Below, one piece after another: positions 57,316 to 64,000 of a stretch of DNA of 64,000 bases. Source of the stretch: Harmothoe impar (taxonomy: Eukaryota > Annelida > Polychaeta > Phyllodocida > Polynoidae); assembly GCA_947462335.1 (NCBI GenBank), contig OX381720.1:2177501-2241500 (forward strand), given 5' to 3'. The notes beneath the pieces were generated by a model. It saw only the letters and a program-made list of their open reading frames with translations. It had not been told where the DNA came from and did not search any database. Position numbers and translations under genes: made by a program. Position 1 is the stretch's first letter. Every line of letters begins with the position of its first letter.

Positions 57316-60300
57316 ATGGAATTTGACCGCATGGGGGTGGTGGAACCTAATCAGGAGCATTTGAGTAAGCTAGGGTTGGTTTCCACCAGTGCCCTGGTGC
57401 AGAGTTCAAGACGAACAGTAGTGCCAGTCAGTAATATGACTTTTCAGGATGTGTACCTGGAAAAGGGGACGACCTTTGGGGACGTAACATATGCTGATGT
57501 GGTAGGAAGAGCTGACTCACCCGAGGAAGAGTTAGCAGCAAGGAGAGCAGTGGAGTTGGGAGCTTTGGATCCATCTGCTATGACAGTGGTGTTGCAAGAC
57601 ACTGGAGAGCAGGATAGGAAGGAAGGCTATGGATTACCACTGCATCTTTTACCATTAGTGACAGATAGCCACCTGGAGAAGGAAGAGGACAAAGGGAGTC
57701 TGGCTCAATTGTTGTGTGAGAATGCAGACTTGTTCTCTGCTCCAGGAGAGCAGTTGGGTAGAACCGACCGAGTAACTCATCGGATAGACACCGGTTCTAG
57801 CCCGCCGTTACGCTTGCCCTACCGGCGTCTACCTTTGTCTAAAAAACAGGCATTGGAGGATGAGGTGGACAAGATGTTAGGGGAAGGGATAATAAGGCCT
57901 TCTGATAGTCCATGGGCTAGTCCAGTGGTAATGGTTACCAAAAAGGATGGCACCTGTCGGTTCTGTATAGATTACAGAAGACTGAATGGGATTACAAGGA
58001 AGAATGCCTATCCCTTGCCGCGCATTGATGAAAGTCTAGATTCCTTGGGTGGCAATCACTGGTTTAGTACCTTAGATCTGCAGTCAGGATACTGGCAGAT
58101 TGGAATGCACCCAGAGGAAAAGGAAAAGACAGCGTTCACAACCCATAGGGGGTTGTTTGAGTTCAATGTGATGCCATTTGGCTTGTGTAACGCTCCGGCT
58201 ACGTTCGAGAATATGATGGAAACAATGCTGAGAGGCTTGTTGTGGAAAAACTGTCTGGTATATCTGGACGACATCATAGTTTTCGGGAAAACTCGGGAAG
58301 AGTGTCTATCGAATTTGACCATGGTGATGGATCGACTGAGATCCTATAACCTGAGACTGAAAGCTAAGAAATGCAAGTTCTTCAGGCGATCAGTGGAATA
58401 TCTGGGCCGAATAGTAAGTGGCACAGGTATTTCGGCGGATCCAGGGAAATTGGAGGCAGTAGCGAGTTGGGCAACGCCAAAAGATCAGGAGGAAGTAAGA
58501 TCGTTTTTGGGTTTTTGCTCGTACTACCGTGATTTCATTCCCGGATTTGCTGAGGTGTCGGCTCCCTTGCAGGGGCTAGTAGTAGGCAAGAGGAAAGGAA
58601 TGTTGAAGCTACCACCGTTTATTTGGACGGAACTAGCTGAGCAGGCTTTTCAGAATCTGAAGGAGTTATTTACGGTAACTCCTGTGTTGAGCTATCCTAC
58701 TGAGGGTGATCAGTTCATCCTGGACACCGATGCTAGTAACGACAGTATAGGCGCTGTCTTGTCCCAGGTGCAAGATGGGAAGGAAGTGCCCTTAGCATTT
58801 GCTAGCAACAGCTTGAGTAAGACTCAACGCAATTATTGTACCACCAAGCGAGAGTTGTTGGCCATAGTAGTGTATACGAAGAAATTCCGCCATTATTTGT
58901 ATGGTGGGAATTTTATTTTGCGTACAGACCATTCATCCTTGAGATGGCTCCTTAATTTTAAGGAAGCAGATGGGATGATGGGTAGATGGATCTCCGCGTT
59001 GTCTGAATTGGGAATAGAGAATACCCAGATTCAGCATCGGAGCGGAGTGAAGCACGTAAATGCGGATTGCTTGTCAAGGAGACCAATCCGAAGATGTGCA
59101 AGGTTGGACTGTGAAGATTGTGGCATACATAACGCGTTGGTGGCTCCAATAATGAATTTTGATCCGGCCTGGGAAGAGAACTTGGTGTTCTGGTCGGCGG
59201 AGTCCATACTTGAAGCTCAGCAGGAGGACGAAGGTATCAATGTGATACGGAATCTGATCCTGGAGAGAGCTGCTCGTCCCGTCAGACCTGCTCTGTCATT
59301 GGAGTGTGTGGAAGTGAGGAACTTAGTAGGCCAATGGTCGCAGTTGGTAGTGCGAGATGGCCTATTGTGCAGATGGAAAACTCTTGAAGGCAAAGCCAGG
59401 AGGAGGCTACAGATAGTCCTGCCGGCTTCTCTAAGATGGGAAGTATTTGAGTTTTTCCATGGTCATCAGACTTCCGCTCATTTTGGCAGGAAACGGACTT
59501 TGGAAAAACTAGCGAGGAGATATTACTGGCCAGGGATGTCTAAGGATGTGATACGTTGGCTGATGGAATGCCCGACGTGTTGCCTGGTAAAGCCGGGCCC
59601 TGGGAAAGGTAAAACATCTCTCAGACAAGAACTGTTCGGAGTCAGATTTGCGAGGATAGCCATTGATATAATCACTGGCTTCCAGACTACTCCAAACTCC
59701 AACATGTGCATGATGGTAGTACAGGACTACTATACCAAGTATGTGAGAGTGATCCCAATGAAGGATCACACGGCATTAACCTGCGCACAAGCTTTGGTTG
59801 AAGAGTGGGTACTAACATTTGGTGCACCTCTCATGCTACATTCAGACCAGGGTAGAGAGTTTGAATCGCGTCTCTTTCAGGGGATGCTGGAAGAATTGGC
59901 CATAGTGAAAACACGCACTAATCCTTACCGACCGCAGTCGGATGGGATGGTTGAGAGGTTCAACCGTACGTTGATTCAGGGGTTGACAACGCTGGTTAAT
60001 TCTAATCAGGATGACTGGGACACGTTTTCCCAGTATGAGGCCCATGCTTACAACGGTACAGTGCATGCTTCTACTGGCTGCACTCCTAACAGTCTGGTAT
60101 TTGGATCTGAGATCATAATGCCTGCGGATTTGGTCTTTGGCAGTGTGCTGCGGAGGAAGGATGTCCCATGCCGAGTGGCATTTGCGGAATCTCTACGCAG
60201 AGAGTTGCGAGAAGGCTATGCATTGGTGAGAGGCCACTTGAAGAAAGCAGCCATCCATCAGAAAGTGGGATATGATACAGGCTTGAGGGAAAGGAAGTAT

Positions 60301-60738
60301 GTAGTTGGACAGAAGGTGGTTAGATTGAAACCACCTGTGCATGGAAAAATCTCGAAGGGTTGGGATGGGCCGTTTGAGGTAACAAAAGTAATATCTGATG
60401 TTACTGTGTTGTTGAAGAATGTGCGAGGCAAGATAGTTGCAGGCCATGTGGATCGCCTGAAGCCTTGGCTAGGTCGCCGGCCCGGCGATGAGGATGAACC
60501 TTTGGTAGAAGTGCCAATGCCCCAACCCGGGTGGGTGCGTAAGAAACAGGTTACAGCACCCCCGCCTACGAAGAAGACTAGAAAAGCAACGCCGGCTAAG
60601 AAGGTCGATGGTAGGAAAAAGAAGAAGTCAGTTACTGCAAAGGAGGCTAGGGAAGTTCCTCGAGTGATTGAGAAGAAGAAGCCCCAAGGACCCATACGTA
60701 GAAGTGCTCGTATAGCGGGTCGAGGTGCTGTTACGTAA
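57316..60738 (+). CDS. pol: pol: reverse transcriptase, RNase H, integrase
   Basis: 1140 residues from ATG 57316; the frame is open upstream to 57199, and the upstream part (VRIPPRH) looks like the normal protease-RT linker. RT: PYRRLPLSKKQALEDEV, FSTLDLQSGYWQI, MPFGLCNAP and the catalytic YLDDIIVFG (about 316-324). RNase H: DTDAS (about 466), KRELLAI, RTDHSSLRWL and NADCLSRR give the D-E-D-D set. Integrase: an HxH...CPTC zinc region, then IDIITGF, LHSDQG and DGMVERFNRTL, with exactly 35 residues between the second Asp and the Glu (DD35E). A GPF-type module (KGWDGPFEV) and a basic Arg/Lys tail close it. All key residues are present, so the enzymes could be active. Confidence 0.95.
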   Translation: MEFDRMGVVEPNQEHLSKLGLVSTSALVQSSRRTVVPVSNMTFQDVYLEKGTTFGDVTYADVVGRADSPEEELAARRAVELGALDPSAMTVVLQDTGEQDRKEGYGLPLHLLPLVTDSHLEKEEDKGSLAQLLCENADLFSAPGEQLGRTDRVTHRIDTGSSPPLRLPYRRLPLSKKQALEDEVDKMLGEGIIRPSDSPWASPVVMVTKKDGTCRFCIDYRRLNGITRKNAYPLPRIDESLDSLGGNHWFSTLDLQSGYWQIGMHPEEKEKTAFTTHRGLFEFNVMPFGLCNAPATFENMMETMLRGLLWKNCLVYLDDIIVFGKTREECLSNLTMVMDRLRSYNLRLKAKKCKFFRRSVEYLGRIVSGTGISADPGKLEAVASWATPKDQEEVRSFLGFCSYYRDFIPGFAEVSAPLQGLVVGKRKGMLKLPPFIWTELAEQAFQNLKELFTVTPVLSYPTEGDQFILDTDASNDSIGAVLSQVQDGKEVPLAFASNSLSKTQRNYCTTKRELLAIVVYTKKFRHYLYGGNFILRTDHSSLRWLLNFKEADGMMGRWISALSELGIENTQIQHRSGVKHVNADCLSRRPIRRCARLDCEDCGIHNALVAPIMNFDPAWEENLVFWSAESILEAQQEDEGINVIRNLILERAARPVRPALSLECVEVRNLVGQWSQLVVRDGLLCRWKTLEGKARRRLQIVLPASLRWEVFEFFHGHQTSAHFGRKRTLEKLARRYYWPGMSKDVIRWLMECPTCCLVKPGPGKGKTSLRQELFGVRFARIAIDIITGFQTTPNSNMCMMVVQDYYTKYVRVIPMKDHTALTCAQALVEEWVLTFGAPLMLHSDQGREFESRLFQGMLEELAIVKTRTNPYRPQSDGMVERFNRTLIQGLTTLVNSNQDDWDTFSQYEAHAYNGTVHASTGCTPNSLVFGSEIIMPADLVFGSVLRRKDVPCRVAFAESLRRELREGYALVRGHLKKAAIHQKVGYDTGLRERKYVVGQKVVRLKPPVHGKISKGWDGPFEVTKVISDVTVLLKNVRGKIVAGHVDRLKPWLGRRPGDEDEPLVEVPMPQPGWVRKKQVTAPPPTKKTRKATPAKKVDGRKKKKSVTAKEAREVPRVIEKKKPQGPIRRSARIAGRGAVT

Positions 60739-61691
60739 AAGCGGCGGGGCTGGGTTGGTTTGTTATGGTTACCCGGAATAGTTCTGGTTTCCATGGACTC
60801 ACCCGGTAGACCCCGGAAAGTTGCGTAACTGGTGCTGATTGTCAAAAACACAACGAGAAATACCGGATTTTTTTCTTTAAGCTTTGTGACGGGAATAATG
60901 GTGGAAGTAACCAGTAGATGGCATTGGGGTACCCAACGTTCTGCTTTACTAAAGTTAGTTTTGAATGTTTACATGCTATGGTCTGTGAGTTGGTTTCCCA
61001 TTTAGTACTGGTCGTGATGGTTTCGGATTAAAATCCAATTAACTAAGTCGGTAATTTTTCTAAGGATGGAACGAGAATCCTAAAAGAAATACTTTGTGAA
61101 AAGGGACGGGTGTAGAATTCGTTCTAGTAACACGAGAATAGGACTCGTAAGTCTTCCAAATTTGTTCGGACCACCAAAAGAATTTACTTTGACACGTAAT
61201 TGTTTATTATGTTCTGTTTAAAGTGCGTTCTAAAGTTCAAATGCTACAAATAATACAGCTTTGATGGACTAAAGAATTGCTATTGCTTGAAATAATGTGT
61301 GTAAATAGTATCCGAGATAACCCGGCGAAGATTGCAACTACTACGCAGTTTACTTCGTTACCCGGTTTTCTTCGGATAATACCGAATAACTTCTTCGGGA
61401 AGGGCTATCCGGTACCCATGATCCTTTGCGCTTGGATGCGCACGCACGCTGGTTTGGCGCGGAAAGCGTCAGTCCTGCACATACCGTTGGAGAGGGTGGA
61501 TGCGAAGGCACCTCTCTCCGCGTATGTTAAACAGCAGTTAGTCATCTATACTGCTCTACATGTGAGGGAGAGAGGAGACACTAAAGTGAGGTAGTACAGG
61601 AGGACACTTTTGTAACAATTTTCATGATTTTACTACTCATTTAAGCTCATTTGTGAGTGGGCTCCTCTGGGCCGCCCTCTGTTTAGTTATC
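60739..61691 (+). other. spacer between pol and the third ORF
   Basis: About 950 bp with no convincing ORF. CCCGG words recur (ACCCGGAATA, ACCCGGTAGA, ACCCGGTTTTC). The plus-strand ORF at 61277-61594 has no recognised motif. It may hold a splice acceptor or promoter for the third ORF; the sequence alone does not show which. Confidence 0.4.
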
Positions 61692-63014
61692 ATGGCGGAT
61701 GGCTATCCGTCGGGTAACTCCTGCAGAAGGAGTTACTCGACGGAGGTTACCCCTCTATCGCAGGACGAGAGGGAATTGTTAGCTTTGGGAGACCTGGAGT
61801 CTACAGCTCCGGTCAATTGTAATCTTCCAAAACAATTCAGTGACACGGATTTACCGAAATTCGTGTATCAACCGCCGAGTAAGATGAAGAATAGGGGTGT
61901 GAAACGCCGGAATGGCAGTGATATCTCCGAGATAAGGAAAGCTGAACAGGTTAGAACCACACAGTATCTCCTAGCTCGGGGAGCACATGTAAAGAAACTG
62001 GTAGATATGGGTTTGTCAGTGGCGCAAGCTAGGGGGTTCGTGTCAGGCCCGGGGTTGAAAGGACTCGAAGCCGGGGGATTCCCCTTGTTCCAGGTTGGGA
62101 ATATTGCGTCACCACCTTCTTCGGGAGTAACCCGAACTGACCCGAACATGCCCGGGATACCGGTGCACTCGGTCAGTGACGCTCCAGTGGGTGCTCCTTG
62201 GGGTTCTATGTCGTATGACCGTGCGGATGGTTTACATCCGGTTCACGGTAAATTTGTACCCGATTGGAATGCCCCTAAACAGTCTACCCCGGAGCATATT
62301 CCAACTATGGCAGTCATGCATTTGGCAGCTAAATTCCAGAAATTTGATCCTGATGATGTAATTCCTGGGAGTAAGATATGCAGGGGGGCATATGTCCGAG
62401 AATTAGATAAGTTCAACGAGAGGAAATGTACCAAGCTATTCAGAACTCCTTCCAATAATTCTAAGTCCAAACCCTACACGGGGGAGATTACTGGGGAGAT
62501 AGGGAGCCGAGCTAGGCTACCCTCCTATGAAGATACGGAGAGGGATATGGAATTCTGGTTAGAACATACTAGTTCAGGGGCACATCAAGCCTACAAGTTT
62601 TGGGACGAGGTTATAAAGCAAAGTATGGGGACATACAGGGCTGCCAACCTCTCCAACGAGGATAGAAACCGTATGAAATGGGCCTGGATGACATTTGTCC
62701 CGCCAGGTATGCCTACCTATAAATCCGGGAGGGGCTGGAGAATAGGTTCGGGGCAGTGCCCATTGAACGAGTGTATGGATAGAAGTCCAGTGGCTGAGTA
62801 TTTGGACCTGTACCAGTTCGCACGACATCTAGTGGAGTTCCACGGGCACTCCAAAATGATGTGGCAGTGCCGGGCCAAGTCTAATCGCTCAGTTAAATGT
62901 ATGAAAGATGGTGAACCTTTCAGCACATCTAGGAAGGGTTGTATGGTAAGACACTTAGTGGATGTACACCATATGAAGGCTGAAACTGCCATGTCCAATC
63001 TAGATATTCTCTAG
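61692..63014 (+). CDS. extra ORF after pol with two atypical C2H2-like fingers
   Basis: First ATG 61692 (ATCATGG context), 440 residues to UAG at 63012-63014; the frame is open upstream to 61653 without ATG. The N-terminus is polar, with VTPLSQDERELLALGDLE and a basic stretch (KMKNRGVKRRNG). Near the C-terminus are two matching zinc-finger-like patterns: C-x4-C-x17-H-x4-H (C356, C361, H379, H384) and C-x9-C-x17-H-x4-H (C393, C403, H421, H426). The shared x17-H-x4-H spacing argues that they are real, metal-binding units. There is no transmembrane segment or other feature of an envelope protein, although it sits in the env position. I do not recognise the family; nucleic-acid binding is an inference. 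Confidence 0.75.
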   Translation: MADGYPSGNSCRRSYSTEVTPLSQDERELLALGDLESTAPVNCNLPKQFSDTDLPKFVYQPPSKMKNRGVKRRNGSDISEIRKAEQVRTTQYLLARGAHVKKLVDMGLSVAQARGFVSGPGLKGLEAGGFPLFQVGNIASPPSSGVTRTDPNMPGIPVHSVSDAPVGAPWGSMSYDRADGLHPVHGKFVPDWNAPKQSTPEHIPTMAVMHLAAKFQKFDPDDVIPGSKICRGAYVRELDKFNERKCTKLFRTPSNNSKSKPYTGEITGEIGSRARLPSYEDTERDMEFWLEHTSSGAHQAYKFWDEVIKQSMGTYRAANLSNEDRNRMKWAWMTFVPPGMPTYKSGRGWRIGSGQCPLNECMDRSPVAEYLDLYQFARHLVEFHGHSKMMWQCRAKSNRSVKCMKDGEPFSTSRKGCMVRHLVDVHHMKAETAMSNLDIL

Positions 63015-64000
63015 AATTGTCCGGAGGCTTTAGGACTCACGGACAGGGAAAAGTGTGTGAGGGTACCACAGGGGTTGGCATACACCTTGGTGTTCAACCA
63101 TAACCCGAGAAGGTTGTGGCTGAATCGAAAGGCGTGGCCATACTACATTCAGGACTTTCCAGAGAAAGCCGCTGATTATCGTAGTAAGATGGAGTTGGCC
63201 ACTCCTCCCAAAGGTAAAGTCTTGTCTGAGGGTAAAACGGTGGACCATGGAGTGCACACTCCTGTCCCTGTTGCCGTAGGACAGGTGAAAACCACAGGTT
63301 CAGAGGAGTCCTCAGCTTCTGCTGGGTTAGACTCATCACCTGATGGTCGATCCACCCCAACCAAGAGACGTACTCCAGGGTCTTCCTGTGGATTTAGTAG
63401 GAACACTACTGAATCTAATGAGGAGGGTTCTGGCGGATCATTACCGAGGGTTGCTGTTAGCCCAAGGCAGGCCATAGAGGAGAGAATGGTAAAAGACCTG
63501 TTAGCTTCTCCTGTAGAGGAGGAGGATGACTGTGTATTTGTGGGACAGGAGGTAATCCCTCCTACCACACTCTCTGAGGCTGGTGGGAACCCGGGATTGT
63601 CAAGGAAGATACTGAAAACAGAAGATACTTCCACTGATAGTCAAGGGTATGTAACAGGGAAGATAAGGTCAGTAAGTGGGAAAGAGGATTCCAAAACTAA
63701 GACGATCTATAGAACGATTGATTTCCAATCTGAGGGAGACGATTGGGTGGATCATAAGTTCACCCCACCCACAGGCAGGGCTCAGTCGAATAAGATTGAT
63801 ATGGGAAAGGGACAGGAGATTGGTCGTAGGCTATCCTCCGTTCCGTCACCATCCACCTGTATGGGGGGTCTCTCATTGAATTCTCCATCACCTGGGGTGG
63901 GTGAGGAAGAGATGTATTTAGAATCGGTCCCTCTGCCTAAGCTGACTGGTGATATTGATCACCCTGAGAACGTTAGTATCAGGAATCTTCTAAAAGAACA
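63015..64000 (+). CDS. in-frame continuation of the third ORF past one UAG
   Basis: The same frame continues without a stop for at least 328 codons to the window end. The first part (VPQGLAYTLVFNHNPRRLW, RKAWPYYIQDFP) looks like folded-protein sequence. The rest is rich in Ser, Pro, Glu and Thr with phosphorylation-like stretches and acidic patches (EEEDDCVFVGQE). Continuity over nearly 1 kb makes it very likely that the two parts form one protein, either by stop readthrough or with a single nonsense mutation in this copy. The C-terminus is outside the window. Confidence 0.65.

Larger units (their letters stand above)
52442..64000 (+). mobile_element. Ty3/gypsy-type LTR retrotransposon, 3' end outside the window
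   Basis: The element begins with a complete 5' LTR, followed by PBS, gag, protease, RT-RNase H-integrase, and an extra ORF that is still open at the window end. RT, RNase H and integrase in that order is the Ty3/gypsy order. It is at least 11.56 kb. The long open frames show a recent insertion. It lies inside the second duplication copy after TTATATAG, where the first copy has the uninterrupted target (33239). The 3' LTR and right target duplication are not visible. Confidence 0.9.

Noticed and set aside
61277..61594. 105-codon ORF in the spacer after pol
   Set aside because: No recognised motif and weak start context. It could be chance; kept as part of the spacer.
61653..61710. Signal peptide or membrane anchor (SGLLWAALCLVIM) making the third ORF an envelope protein
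   Set aside because: The hydrophobic stretch lies before the first ATG (61692) and would need a GTG start. The rest has no transmembrane segment and contains zinc-finger patterns.

Overview
This is a eukaryotic, non-coding-rich window with no bacterial-type gene organisation. Genes are split by GT-AG introns, many different miniature DNA transposons (MITEs) are nested in each other, and one large LTR retrotransposon fills the right end. The many TAGGCCTA-like words, the hAT-, Harbinger- and CACTA-like MITEs and the small secreted protein genes suggest a marine invertebrate, perhaps an echinoderm, hemichordate or lancelet. That is an inference with low confidence.

Left third (1-17.4 kb): almost entirely repeats. 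A minus-strand exon (452-690) carries a Cys/His cluster resembling the N-terminal part of KDZ-type transposases. A terminal-inverted-repeat (TIR) element at 12019-13619 encloses a decayed minus-strand ORF of a multi-copy invertebrate protein family. The rest is MITEs, foldback elements and degenerate tandem repeats.

Middle (17.5-52.4 kb): a cluster of paralogous genes for small, apparently secreted, cysteine-containing proteins. Each module is encoded by two exons (intron phases 1-0-1) with four cysteines and the signatures GNYTRIN, CDGRPVFHK, W-LVASG-FW and GP-EAYG. The left gene (17547-21685) reads as signal peptide, two modules and a hydrophobic C-terminus ending at the stop codon, which suggests a GPI anchor. 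About 15.6 kb (from ~18050 to ~33637) is duplicated in tandem (from ~33638 up to the retrotransposon at 52442). This gives a second exon set (27402-39102) and a third gene start (46447-49460). Mobile elements present in only one copy can be delimited by comparing the two copies.

Right end (52442-64000): a Ty3/gypsy-type LTR retrotransposon, incomplete in the window. It has a 1347-bp 5' LTR (TGTAG...CTACA), primer binding site, long gag with a CCHC knuckle, protease frame, and pol (RT, RNase H, integrase). After pol comes an unusual extra ORF with two atypical C2H2-like fingers, whose reading frame continues for at least 328 codons past one in-frame UAG. The element sits in the second duplication copy at a site that is still empty in the first copy (near 33239).
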